From NCBI GenBank assembly GCA_013140715.1, contig JABFSG010000032.1, forward strand, positions 62,001 to 126,000: a DNA stretch of 64,000 nt, in the 5' to 3' direction. The notes beneath the pieces were generated by a model, which had not been told where the DNA came from, searched no databases, and saw only the letters and a program-made list of their open reading frames with translations. The DNA comes from Nitrospiraceae bacterium. GTDB taxonomy: Bacteria; Nitrospirota; Nitrospiria; Nitrospirales; Nitrospiraceae. Positions 1-6,984 of this stretch are shown here, in pieces (within the stretch, counting starts at the first letter, position 1; every line of letters begins with the position of its first letter). Position numbers and translations under genes: made by a program.

Positions 1-15
1 GGTATACTCTGAAGT

Positions 16-327
16 GTGAAAGTCATGACCTTCAGAGAATGGACCGGCTTGGGCCTTATCGTGGTGGGTCTACTTTTGCTTCCAGCGGCGTGGGCGTTCA
101 GTCGTGCCTTGTGGCTTCTGAGCTTTAGTATGTTCGCTGTGGGAGTTTGGATTTTCTACACAGGTCGAGTTCTCCGACGCGAAGCCCGACTCGACAAACT
201 CAAGGGTAGCCAGCGTGCGGGAGCAGACATCCCGAGCGACATTCACAACTATACTGGGTGGCAACAGGCTGGAAGGTCAAAGACCATGGATACTTCAGCT
301 GAGGCTGTTGACGCTGACGGTGATTGA
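16..327 (+). CDS. small membrane protein, hypothetical
   Basis: A 103-residue protein of unknown function. The N-terminal half has two hydrophobic stretches (about residues 9-28 and 31-50), predicting two membrane helices. A charged, hydrophilic C-terminal tail follows. An in-frame TGA at 10-12 shows that the reading frame begins inside the window. The likely start is GTG at 16, or ATG at 25. It is the first of three short membrane or secreted proteins on the same strand, in a segment visibly richer in A+T than the core genes further right. I recognise no family. Confidence 0.55.
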   Translation: MKVMTFREWTGLGLIVVGLLLLPAAWAFSRALWLLSFSMFAVGVWIFYTGRVLRREARLDKLKGSQRAGADIPSDIHNYTGWQQAGRSKTMDTSAEAVDADGD

Positions 328-420
328 AGGACCATAAGGGACATGCGACCGTTCTATGACGCCTTACAGCCACCGCTGCAAGCATTGCTTCACCGCGTGG
401 AAAAGTATGGGTAGAAACTC

Positions 421-756
421 TTGAACTCTTCATGGCTCCATAACACGAAGCAGACGTGGAAAGTTGTGTTATTTTTGCTGTCGATGGTGTTTACCCTTTG
501 CCTATTCGCTCTGTTTGTGTGGCGAGTGAATAACCCTAACGCAGTTCTCTCTGTCGTTCCCGACGAAATTAGTTTAAGTCTCTCTTTCGTGGGGCTGGGT
601 CTGATTTCATTGGGCTGGCTGTGGCTAAGCGTAAAGTGTCCAGAATGTAAAAGGAGTGTATCAGGACACATACTCAAGACAGCTCCTGCTGGCACATGGT
701 TCACAACTTTAACAACCCTGCAGAAGTGTCCGCTATGTGGAGTCAACCGGACGTAA
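421..756 (+). CDS. membrane protein with C-terminal zinc ribbon, hypothetical
   Basis: A 111-residue protein with two hydrophobic segments (about residues 13-33 and 50-69). They are followed by a soluble tail with paired cysteines, CPEC near residue 73 and CPLC near residue 102, a probable zinc ribbon. The only start available after the in-frame stop TAG at 412 is TTG at 421, so the true start is uncertain. It lies between two other small hypothetical genes on the same strand. The ribbon next to two helices suggests a membrane-anchored zinc-binding protein, but no function can be assigned. Confidence 0.5.
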   Translation: MNSSWLHNTKQTWKVVLFLLSMVFTLCLFALFVWRVNNPNAVLSVVPDEISLSLSFVGLGLISLGWLWLSVKCPECKRSVSGHILKTAPAGTWFTTLTTLQKCPLCGVNRT

Positions 757-777
757 CTTCAGTCAGGTCAAAAACAG

Positions 778-1146
778 ATGAAAGACTGGAAGTCAGTAGT
801 TTCTCTCGGAATGGGTTGTTTTCTTCTGACGTGCCTATATTTCACATCGCTAGCCCTAAGCTATGGCTATGATGGCGAAGTGCGTGTCATAAACTTGGCC
901 ACCGAACCGGTAAAAAATGGTGAACTCGAAGTTTGCGATCAACAATTCCAGCTTGGAGGAATTGACAAGGGAAAAAGCAAGTTGTTCCGATATAAAGTGA
1001 GGTCGGACTCACATTTCAGACTTATAGTGGAATTCAATTCTGGAAGAAAGCTAACACGAGAACTAGGTTATGTCACAAGTGGTCGGGACTTTAAGCATAC
1101 TCTGACATTGAAAGATGGTGAGGTCTTGTTAACTCTGCTGCCGTGA
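778..1146 (+). CDS. secreted or membrane-anchored hypothetical protein
   Basis: A 122-residue protein beginning with a hydrophobic signal or anchor (about residues 8-28, ending near SYG). The rest is predicted beta-rich and extracytoplasmic, with no recognised domain. The ATG at 778 is preceded by the words GTCAAAAACA, which are part of a repeat seen again at 1160 and 1587, so this spacer is shared among neighbours. Base composition is A+T-rich compared with the core genes. Function unknown. Confidence 0.5.
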   Translation: MKDWKSVVSLGMGCFLLTCLYFTSLALSYGYDGEVRVINLATEPVKNGELEVCDQQFQLGGIDKGKSKLFRYKVRSDSHFRLIVEFNSGRKLTRELGYVTSGRDFKHTLTLKDGEVLLTLLP

Positions 1147-1159
1147 GTTCCTCAATGGG

Positions 1160-1190
1160 TCATTTTTGAGCCGATGAGGTCAAAAACAAA
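1160..1190 (+). repeat. 31-bp direct repeat, copy 1
   Basis: A 31-bp word starting TCATTTTTGAGCCGATGAGG lies just after the stop of the 778-1146 gene. A second copy at 1587-1618 differs only by one inserted C. Part of it (GGTCAAAAACA) also precedes the gene at 778. Both full copies follow a gene end in the same orientation. Confidence 0.8.
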
Positions 1191-1264
1191 TGAATGTGAC
1201 CCTTAAGCCCCTTCATCGATAGTTTTGTGGTTCAAAGCAAGCTAATCCTTAAGTGAGTTTTGGC

Positions 1265-1537
1265 ATGGAACGATACTATTGCAGATGGAATGAAGATGAC
1301 ATAAGAGGTCTTCATTCTATTTCTCAGATCTCAAGTTTGTACACAGAATCCAATGCACAGGGGGTGGTGCTGAGAGAGATTGGTCTCGACAAACTTGGAA
1401 AGATTACTCACTGATATCCATCAAGTTCACACCCTTTCGGGTCTCGCGGGATCTTTGACACCCAAACTGTTGAACTTTCTAGCGGAGCCACAAAGCTCAC
1501 TAAGGATGAGTTCGAGGATCTTTGGCACATGACGTAA
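1265..1537 (+). pseudogene. DUF6881-like gene interrupted by one TGA codon
   Basis: From ATG 1265 the frame reads 49 codons, meets TGA at 1412-1414, and continues open for another 40 codons to TAA at 1535-1537. The conceptual product is about 90 residues. It starts MERYYCRWNEDD, has a YTESNAQGVVLREI strand pair and ends with KDEFEDLWHMT. That pattern (N-terminal Y.(V/C).W, a central LYSE-like segment, C-terminal EFE.LW) resembles DUF6881 proteins; this is recognised from memory and not checked. A single CGA-to-TGA change would account for the stop. The intact frame on both sides suggests recent inactivation or a sequencing error. Confidence 0.55.
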
Positions 1538-1586
1538 TGAGAAAGCGAGGCAGTTGAGTTCGAAAGCCAGAAGGGACCAAATTCAG

Positions 1587-1618
1587 TCATTTTTGAGCCG
1601 ATGAGGTCCAAAAACAAA
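1587..1618 (+). repeat. 31-bp direct repeat, copy 2
   Basis: Second copy of the repeat at 1160-1190, identical except for one extra C (GGTCC in place of GGTC). It lies 50 bp past the end of the broken DUF6881-like gene, in the same orientation. Confidence 0.8.
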
Positions 1619-1675
1619 CGATTTTGGAGAGCGATAGGACACACAACAAAAGAGTTATCCGAAACTAGCCCTAGC

Positions 1676-2221
1676 CCGCCCCGCGAAATGGTTTCTGACT
1701 TCGTTCCGTAATTAGAAAGTTCTTATATGGTCGTCAATGGTCTTGAATCCTTTCTCCCTCAAGGCATGAACAATCTTACTCAGATTACCTTTAGTATTGG
1801 CGTAGAACGTGGTGAATTCGTCGTGATCGGCATAAATAGCGAAACGCTTGGGAGAGGGAATAAACAAGAAGTCGATCCAGTCTGCTAGGGTGGCACTTAA
1901 AAGGGCTTCGACCTCTTGTTGGCCCTCTGCTTCCAAGACAACGTCGTGGGTGACTTGCTCCGAAACTGATCGTTCGGTAAGAAATGCATTCAACGTTTTT
2001 GGTTCAAATACGTAGCCATCAATCGTCACGCAGCCACTCTCGATTGGTTGATGCACCGCGAAAAAAGTAGAAACAAAGCGCTCAAGATCTTTGAGCGGCG
2101 TCTCAAAAGTTGTCTGGAATGGCCAAGGATTGCGTTGAAACTGTTTCAAGGTTTTGGAGTTAATTGAAGCTCTCATGCGACAAGTCTAGCACGGAGAGTC
2201 GTGACCGCCCCGCCCCGCGAA
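1676..2221. repeat. 12-bp direct repeats bracketing an inverted gene
   Basis: The word CCGCCCCGCGAA occurs at 1676-1687 and again at 2210-2221, one on each side of the only minus-strand gene in this accessory segment (1712-2176). It is G+C-rich within an A+T-rich segment. Direct repeats around a single gene of opposite orientation suggest a discrete inserted module, but no transposase is present. Confidence 0.5.
1712..2176 (-). CDS. hypothetical protein, 154 aa
   Basis: A soluble 154-residue protein with no signal peptide or membrane segment. Its C-terminal half carries IPSPKRFAIYADHDEFTTFY, a patterned aromatic stretch, followed by an amphipathic helix. The start ATG is at 2176. It is the only minus-strand gene among plus-strand neighbours and is bracketed by 12-bp direct repeats. 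It could be an immunity-type or accessory protein, but I see no motif that identifies it. Confidence 0.6.
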   Translation of the reverse strand: MRASINSKTLKQFQRNPWPFQTTFETPLKDLERFVSTFFAVHQPIESGCVTIDGYVFEPKTLNAFLTERSVSEQVTHDVVLEAEGQQEVEALLSATLADWIDFLFIPSPKRFAIYADHDEFTTFYANTKGNLSKIVHALREKGFKTIDDHIRTF

Positions 2222-2592
2222 TAGAGATTCAAAACATTGGCTCAACTGTTCAAAATCAGTTCTTTTTGACCCCTTCGACTTCCAGCCTTGATCCTCAAGG
2301 AAATCACAGAATCACAGCTAGGGATTTCGCAAGCCTTTTGGACCCCTGGTTGCCCTCAAGCAATCTATTGTCACCCACATCGATGAGAGAAACCGCTTTC
2401 GAGTCTCGTCTGGAGATTCTACATCCTCGTTTCTTTTGACGAACCTTCTACAGCCAGATACTCTTCTATCTAGAAATTAATTGAGTAGTACATGCTTAGA
2501 AATCTTTCGCCGTTGGAGTAATCTTGCCCGCAAAGGATTGCTGAGACTGCACGGGTAAACTGCTGCAGACTTAGTAGTTGGGTGGAAAAACA
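2222..2592. other. intergenic stretch without a recognised gene
   Basis: About 370 bp between the inverted gene and the frameshifted cassette gene. A 91-codon plus-strand frame starting at 2164 overlaps the start of the inverted gene and has no family pattern, so I do not call it. No attC site, hairpin or promoter could be supported. Confidence 0.4.
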
Positions 2593-3201
2593 ATGATCCT
2601 TGCCTATTGCATCAGCGCACAAGACGACGATAGCTACATGCTCGGCGAGGACACTTATAAACCAAAAGAATCAGCGGGATTTTATGACTGGCGTTTTGGA
2701 AAAACGGCATCCCGCACCCGGCTACATGCGCAATCTGCGGAAGGAAGACTGATCCGGACTATGTGAATCCAATGTATCGTGTGAAAAAAAAGAAAAAGAG
2801 ATATCACGGCGACCTATGATGGGTATCTCATCGCTTCAAAAAGATTTCGAGGCATCTGCCTGGAATACCAGTATCAAGGAGTCGAGTTTATCTCCCTACC
2901 ATCTGACGCGGACTTTTATTGGCTCCGATCCAACCGAATCATTCGTTTTGACGCTGAGCGGAGATCGACTCGATTTGAGAAGTATTGTGCCGATTGCAAA
3001 GCGCACTTCGACGTGGTGGGCGCAACGCCGGTGTACCTGAAGGGCATCAATGAACCGCTTTCAGAAGGCTTTTATCGATCCGACCTTGAGTTTGCATCCG
3101 GTCACGAACAGGCTCCGCTGACTATTGTTGGAGTAGAAACCGCCAATCAACTCCGACAAATGAAGCTGCGAGGGTTTGAATTATCTGCCGTAAAGAAATG
3201 A
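2593..3201 (+). pseudogene. frameshifted cassette gene with CxxC pairs
   Basis: The sequence reads as one protein of about 200 residues if two single-base shifts are corrected. ATG 2593 leads through ...GFYDWRFGK. The frame must shift in the A5 run at 2700-2704 to give ...HPATCAICGRKTDPDY. It must shift again in the A8 run at 2784-2791 to give ...DITATYDGYLIASKRF. That frame continues through a second pair (CADC) to the stop at 3199-3201. Adding one A to the first run and removing one A from the second restores a single frame. Two CxxC pairs suggest zinc binding. The C-terminal part (SDLEFASGHEQAPL..., ending RGFELSAV) recalls immunity-type proteins; this is inference. An attC site follows the stop by 7 bp. 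Confidence 0.65.
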
Positions 3202-3208
3202 GTATAGC

Positions 3209-3271
3209 GCCCAACAAGGCGCGCCACCTGACGCCGCAAACAGTGCAGCGCGGGTAAGCTAGGCGTTAGCC
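3209..3271 (+). other. attC site 1 (integron cassette recombination site)
   Basis: Starts with the R'' box GCCCAAC (3209-3215) seven bases past the stop of the preceding gene and ends with the R' box GTTAGCC (3265-3271). Between them are G+C-rich words (AAGGCGCGCC ... GGTAAGCTAGGC) typical of cassette attC sites. The next gene starts 16 bp after R', the usual cassette spacing. The internal pairing is imperfect. Confidence 0.6.
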
Positions 3272-3286
3272 CTCTCTGGAGAATGC

Positions 3287-3712
3287 ATGACTGGAAAGCA
3301 GCCAAAACGCAAGCCACGTCCAGGTATCGATGAATATGGCCGCACCCCCCTCCATTACGCGGCAGCAGACGGCTTAGCCGATGGGGTAACGCGGTTGCTA
3401 TCCGCAGGTGCAAACGCAAATGTTCAGGACGACAACGGGTGGACACCTCTCCACTTTGCGGCACAAGCGAATTCACCGAGTGTTGCCAACGCTCTTCTAT
3501 TGGCTGGGGCTCAAACCGAACTGACAGATTCCTATGGTAACACTCCTCTTTGGAAGGCGGTTTTCGCATCGAAGGGTGATGGTGCTGTGATTCGACTACT
3601 CCTTAACGCTGGGGCGAATCCGAATGCCGCTAATTTTAGCGGGGTCTCACCTTTGACTCTTGCCAAAAGCATTGGCAACTACGATGTTGCCCAGTTTTTC
3701 GATGGCATATAA
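3287..3712 (+). CDS. ankyrin-repeat protein (cassette gene)
   Basis: A 141-residue soluble protein made almost entirely of ankyrin repeats. The visible units begin DEYGRTPLHYAAADG (about residue 16), DDNGWTPLHFAAQ (about 48), DSYGNTPLWKAVF (about 81) and NFSGVSPLTLAKS (about 117). Each has the TPLHxAA helix-turn-helix signature and a preceding GANxN loop. Such proteins bind other proteins; the partner is unknown. The ATG at 3287 lies just after the R' box of attC site 1, and an attC-like half site follows the stop by 12 bp, so the gene sits in cassette format. Confidence 0.85.
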   Translation: MTGKQPKRKPRPGIDEYGRTPLHYAAADGLADGVTRLLSAGANANVQDDNGWTPLHFAAQANSPSVANALLLAGAQTELTDSYGNTPLWKAVFASKGDGAVIRLLLNAGANPNAANFSGVSPLTLAKSIGNYDVAQFFDGI

Positions 3713-3724
3713 ACGGTGAGCGAG

Positions 3725-3902
3725 GGCTAACATGGCGGTCAAGCGGGGCGCATACGAGTCCAGTCGACGGTTTGTTACGCCATCCAACAGGGGGAGTCGT
3801 ATCCGGAACCGTATAAGACTCTGAATAGAGAAATGCAGCGAAGAACTTCAAGAAATTTCTTGGGCTTAGTGCCTAGTCCTGGCAAAATGCTGCAAGGGTC
3901 TT
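3725..3902 (+). other. attC half-site plus remnant of a deleted cassette
   Basis: GGGCTAACATGGCGGTCAAG (from 3725) matches the left half (R''-L'') of an attC site, but no matching right half with GTTAG follows. Instead there is an open frame without its own start, including CYAIQQGESYPEPYKTLN (about 3766-3819). It looks like a fragment of a real protein and runs out of frame into the next gene. I infer a deletion that removed the right half of the attC and most of a cassette gene. Confidence 0.4.
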
Positions 3903-4292
3903 ATGGTGATTTCACGCATCAAAGAAAAGCTTCGGAAGTATCCGCATGTCACTTACACTACGACCGAGGGTCATTTGGAGATTCCGGCACAGAGTCCGAC
4001 GGGTTTTCGCGTCTGGATTCACGAGCGAGCAGACGGCTGTACTGTCGGTTTCGACGGCTGGCATGAGGAGTTCACCGATGCCGACGAGGCGCTCAACTGT
4101 TGTGCGTTTGGCCTTTCCACTGCCTGCCGCCTCCGAGTTTTCAGCCGAGGTAGCGCGGACTACAAGTGGCAGGTTCTCCATAAGGTGGACGGCCAGTGGG
4201 TTACAGACAGCGAGACCGGTCTGTTTGTTTTCCCGTTCTGGCAAGGGAGCGTTCAGAGGGATTTACAGAATGAAATCATCAGTGGGGCCTAA
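3903..4292 (+). CDS. hypothetical cassette protein, 129 aa
   Basis: A soluble 129-residue protein, rich in aromatic residues (GFRVWIHERADG, VGFDGWHEEF, LFVFPFWQG). A helix carrying paired cysteines sits in the middle (LNCCAFGLSTACRLRV). No signal peptide or membrane segment. Its stop codon TAA (4290-4292) lies inside the R'' box of attC site 2, the standard overlap of a cassette gene with its attC. The family is not identified. Confidence 0.7.
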   Translation: MVISRIKEKLRKYPHVTYTTTEGHLEIPAQSPTGFRVWIHERADGCTVGFDGWHEEFTDADEALNCCAFGLSTACRLRVFSRGSADYKWQVLHKVDGQWVTDSETGLFVFPFWQGSVQRDLQNEIISGA

Positions 4293-4379
4293 CCAGGCGC
4301 TGCAGCGAACCCGATCGGTGCACTCTGGTTGCAAGCGTGGTCCCTCCTTGGCCGGGTCGCTGAGCTTGGGTCGTTAGCT
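4287..4379 (+). other. attC site 2
   Basis: R'' box GCCTAAC (4287-4293), then CAGGCGCTGCAGCGAACCCG. The right half contains CCGGGTCGCTGAGCTTGGG and ends with GTTAGCT (4373-4379). The two halves are complementary apart from small bulges (GCGCTGCAGCGAACCCG against CGGGTCGCTGAGC), as an attC hairpin requires. The next start codon is 5 bp beyond the site. Confidence 0.8.
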
Positions 4380-4384
4380 GCCTG

Positions 4385-5086
4385 ATGCGAGCCTATCATC
4401 CCACCCCAGAGTCAACGGACGACTACTCGTCGGTTCGTGTCAACGGCATGTGGTATCAGCCCTGGCAGTCGGGCTACGACGATATTCTGAAACACGGCGT
4501 TCCCCGGCCGACAGATAAACGGACAATCTTGGCCGAGCTTCACTCGCCGCATGTCCCGGATTTCCTCCACGGTGGAGGAAGCGGCGAAGTGCCGTTCTTG
4601 GTTACGGAACGTGCTCGAAGCGTACTTGAGAAACATCGCCTCACCGGATTCGACTTTGCACCCGTGCTTGTTGCCAAGATCGCGACGAAGGGAAAGCGCA
4701 CCAGGGGAACCAGAGGGGGCGAGCCAGAGGATTCAATTCTTAAGGCTCGGGGAATCTCGCTTGTAGAAGCACCCATCCTCTTCGCCGTCTACGTTGTCGG
4801 CCGCGTTGATGTACTCCCAGACCAAGAATCTGGCCGGCATCCATCCGGCTGTGTTGCTCCTTTCCAAATTGTCGGCGAGAGAGCCGAGGGGGCTGATCTT
4901 TGGAGGCCGCAGTATCGAGGGGTTGCCTTCTCGGCATGGGCGTTTTGTTCTGATCAGTTCAGAAGCGTTTGTGTTCAAGAGGGACTATCGAACATTCAAT
5001 TCGAGTCATTCGAGTCCTTCATGGAGGCGCATCACATGGCAGCTAACAAGCGCTTGCAGGGGATGCCACAGAGCGGGCGTCCCTGA
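4385..5086 (+). CDS. hypothetical cassette protein, 233 aa
   Basis: A soluble 233-residue protein. It contains FLVTERARSVLEKHRLTGFDFAPV near residues 70-95. This helix followed by LxGFxxxPV resembles the C-terminal segment of the frameshifted cassette gene to the left (VGVETANQLRQMKLRGFELSAV) and recalls some immunity-type families. The relation is inference. The start ATG at 4385 is 5 bp past attC site 2. The last 15 codons (AANKRLQGMPQSGRP) are encoded by the left half of attC site 3, so the reading frame runs into the recombination site, as is common for cassette genes. Confidence 0.7.
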   Translation: MRAYHPTPESTDDYSSVRVNGMWYQPWQSGYDDILKHGVPRPTDKRTILAELHSPHVPDFLHGGGSGEVPFLVTERARSVLEKHRLTGFDFAPVLVAKIATKGKRTRGTRGGEPEDSILKARGISLVEAPILFAVYVVGRVDVLPDQESGRHPSGCVAPFQIVGERAEGADLWRPQYRGVAFSAWAFCSDQFRSVCVQEGLSNIQFESFESFMEAHHMAANKRLQGMPQSGRP

Positions 5087-5101
5087 AACGCTGCGTTGGT
5101 C
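5041..5101 (+). other. attC site 3
   Basis: A 61-bp imperfect palindrome: AGCTAACAAGCGCTTGCAG, then GGGATGCC, an 8-nt loop, GGCGTCCC, and TGAAACGCTGCGTTGGTC. The inner arms pair with one G-T wobble, and the outer arms pair as CTAAC-AAGCGCTTGCAG with CTGAAACGCTGCGTTGG. The boxes deviate from consensus (R' reads GTTGGTC) but the fold is that of an attC. It overlaps the 3' end of the preceding coding frame. Confidence 0.65.
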
Positions 5102-5300
5102 TGTATCCAGACCAGGAAATCTCTAGCCATCCCGAAGCTACCGATCCAAGCGAAGAGCATCACAATTGTGCTCGTTTTGTGCTCAAGCCCACCTCATTCC
5201 AGCCCACTCAGGCCTATTCCAGCCAAAGTTCGAGTTTTGAGGAACCCTTGGCTGGAGTTGGCCCCAGTGAGTTCCCGTAGGCCTGAGTAGGGTCGCGATT

Positions 5301-5317
5301 GCGGTTTCCTAAACCGC
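5301..5317 (+). other. tRNA-Arg(CCT)-like anticodon arm relic
   Basis: GCGGT-TTCCTAA-ACCGC forms a perfect 5-bp stem with a 7-nt loop, U33-type T before anticodon CCT and purine A after it. The flanks only weakly resemble a D-arm (CCCGTAGGCCTGAGTAGGGT) and do not give a full cloverleaf. I treat it as a possible degenerate tRNA-Arg; a chance hairpin is possible. Confidence 0.3.
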
Positions 5318-5438
5318 TTGTCGGCGCCTCGAAGCCTCCCATTTCAATAGATTGCTTGTTTTAGTCGCGCGCTCTTTCATATTAAGTAAGTCTTCAAATC
5401 CGGCGTAAAATAAGGCGAAGTCGAGATCGGGTTAAAAC

Positions 5439-5466
5439 ACGGGTTCAAATCCCGTTGGGACCACCA
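5439..5466 (+). other. tRNA 3'-end fragment with CCA (attachment-site-like)
   Basis: ACGGG-TTCAAAT-CCCGT is a perfect T-arm with the TTCAAAT loop. It is followed by a 7-nt acceptor strand TGGGACC, discriminator A and CCA. The complementary 5' acceptor strand GGTCCCA is not found in the preceding 350 bp, so only the 3' end of a tRNA is present. Such fragments are left at the distal end of islands that integrated at a tRNA gene. It separates the cassette region from the core genes. Confidence 0.7.
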
Positions 5467-5803
5467 TATTGCACCAGTTCTTGCCGCTCGAGCCTCGCCC
5501 GCGATTGCGCGAAAAGAAAACATCTACGCAGGATATTTTCCCATTCATAACATCGCTAGTCATAGGAGCCATCATTGAGTTGGAGCGCGGGATAAGCGCC
5601 CTCCGACAATTCTGACGACCGTCTCCAGTAAGGCCAGTGACGCTTTCGAGCGCCTCTGCCATGGAGCCCGTTGAATCCACATCTTGATCGTTGAGGACCC
5701 TGTCGATTCCCTCCGCTGTTTTCTTCTCTCGAATTTTATGGTGGCACGATGAGTAAGCGATCTGTGCTCACACAGCAGGAGAAGTTATATGACTCCAACT
5801 TCG

Positions 5804-5833
5804 TTGACGCCTCTATTGTTGGTTGTGTATAAA
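5804..5833 (+). promoter_or_regulatory. sigma70-type promoter of the DHS-like operon
   Basis: TTGACG (5804-5809), an 18-bp spacer and TATAAA (5828-5833) lie 45 bp upstream of the ATG at 5878. Close to consensus in both boxes. Confidence 0.55.
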
Positions 5834-5877
5834 GAATGCTCCGTTTTCCTTTCACTTGATGGTAGGTAGACTCTTCT

Positions 5878-6984
5878 ATGGGCACACGTGAATTTCATGA
5901 TGGAGCGCAAGATGGCCTCGAAGCGCTTGAGCCTCTCGACCCGGAACAGATCGGATCCTTCGATGGACTGTTGACCGCTATGCGCAAGACAGCCTTTGGG
6001 GGCCGCAGAGTGGGTGAGGCTTACGAAGTGCTGTGGAAGATGATCGAAGACCAGGACTGTTTCGTCGTGCTGACATTGTCAGGGGCGATGACCATCGCCA
6101 AGATGGGCAAGATAATCAGCGCGATGATCGATCACGGGATGGTGCAGTGCGTTGTTTCCACCGGAGCATTGATCGCGCATGGATTGAGTGAGTCGGTAGG
6201 CAAGACACACTATCGACACCATCCATCGATGTCCGATCAAGAGTTGTTCGCGAAGGGCTATAATCGGGTCTACGATACCCTGGAGATGGAATCCAACCTC
6301 AATTATGTGGAGCAGGTCGTTGCCCGAACGATGAAACGGATGGATCGGGACCAGATTCTTTCCTCTGAAATCCTCACCCGTGAACTGGGCAGGACACTCA
6401 CGGAGGAATATGACGGAACGGGTATTCTTAAGAGTGCTTATTTGAAACACGTCCCGGTCTTTATCCCTGCCTTTACCGATTCCGAGATGGGGCTGGATCT
6501 TGGAACCTGGGCCATGAGTCGAGATCTCGATCAGGCCCGTGCAGAGGCACAGGGAGGCGGCGATCTTGATGTGCTACGTGCGACTCATCGTTCCTATCCT
6601 TCGTTCAATCCCTATCTCGATCTCAACAGCTACGCAAGCCATGTTATCTCTGCCAAACGGCGTGGGATCTTTACGATCGGCGGAGGAGTGCCTCGAAATT
6701 GGTCGCAACAGGTCGGCCCCTACATTGAGATCAGCAATACGCGGTTGGGTCTCAATGTGGAGCCGCCTCGATTCCAATACGGGGTGCGCATCTGTCCGGA
6801 ACCAGACCATTTGGGCGGGTTGAGCGGCTGTACCTATCAAGAAGGTCTTTCATGGGGGAAGTTCGTTCCACCGGAAGCAGGCGGACGCTTTGCCGAGATA
6901 ATGAGCGATGCCACGGTCGTCTGGCCTCTTCTGATGGTCGGATTGCTGGAGCGCATGAAAGCAAAGCGGACCTCGCGTACATGA
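5878..6984 (+). CDS. deoxyhypusine synthase-like protein (probable homospermidine-type synthase)
   Basis: A 368-residue protein of the deoxyhypusine synthase (DHS) fold. The NAD-dependent family signature is visible: LTLSGAMTIAKMG (about residue 62), GGGVPRNW and, near the C-terminus, GLSWGKF with the lysine at about 328. That lysine matches the catalytic lysine of human DHS (Lys329), which carries the aminobutyl group from spermidine. Bacteria have no eIF5A, so the acceptor is unlikely to be a protein. Bacterial DHS homologues are known to make homospermidine from small polyamines. Arginine decarboxylase and agmatinase genes nearby support a polyamine role. The stop overlaps the next ATG (ATGA). 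Confidence 0.85.
   Translation: MGTREFHDGAQDGLEALEPLDPEQIGSFDGLLTAMRKTAFGGRRVGEAYEVLWKMIEDQDCFVVLTLSGAMTIAKMGKIISAMIDHGMVQCVVSTGALIAHGLSESVGKTHYRHHPSMSDQELFAKGYNRVYDTLEMESNLNYVEQVVARTMKRMDRDQILSSEILTRELGRTLTEEYDGTGILKSAYLKHVPVFIPAFTDSEMGLDLGTWAMSRDLDQARAEAQGGGDLDVLRATHRSYPSFNPYLDLNSYASHVISAKRRGIFTIGGGVPRNWSQQVGPYIEISNTRLGLNVEPPRFQYGVRICPEPDHLGGLSGCTYQEGLSWGKFVPPEAGGRFAEIMSDATVVWPLLMVGLLERMKAKRTSRT

Larger units (their letters stand above)
5102..5803. other. 700-bp gene-free stretch at the island edge
   Basis: No supportable gene. Short frames here have no family pattern, and one on the minus strand encodes the spurious PTGFEPV peptide produced by a tRNA T-arm. The stretch contains a tRNA anticodon-arm relic (5301-5317), an isolated tRNA 3' end (5439-5466), and the promoter of the next operon just beyond its right end. 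Confidence 0.5.

Noticed and set aside
2164-2439. Plus-strand frame of 91 codons beside the inverted gene
   Set aside because: Serine- and proline-rich, overlaps the start of the inverted gene, no ribosome-binding site, no recognisable domain.
5096-5290. Plus-strand frame of 64 codons after attC site 3
   Set aside because: No start signal, proline/serine-rich composition, and it runs through the island-edge debris.
5275-5466. A complete tRNA or a tmRNA spanning the anticodon arm and the 3' end
   Set aside because: No 5' acceptor strand pairs with TGGGACC, the two parts are about 120 bp apart, and I found no tag-peptide frame.
5432-5680. Minus-strand frame of 82 codons ending PTGFEPVF
   Set aside because: The PTGFEPV peptide is the usual artefact of translating a tRNA T-arm on the wrong strand; the rest has no family pattern.
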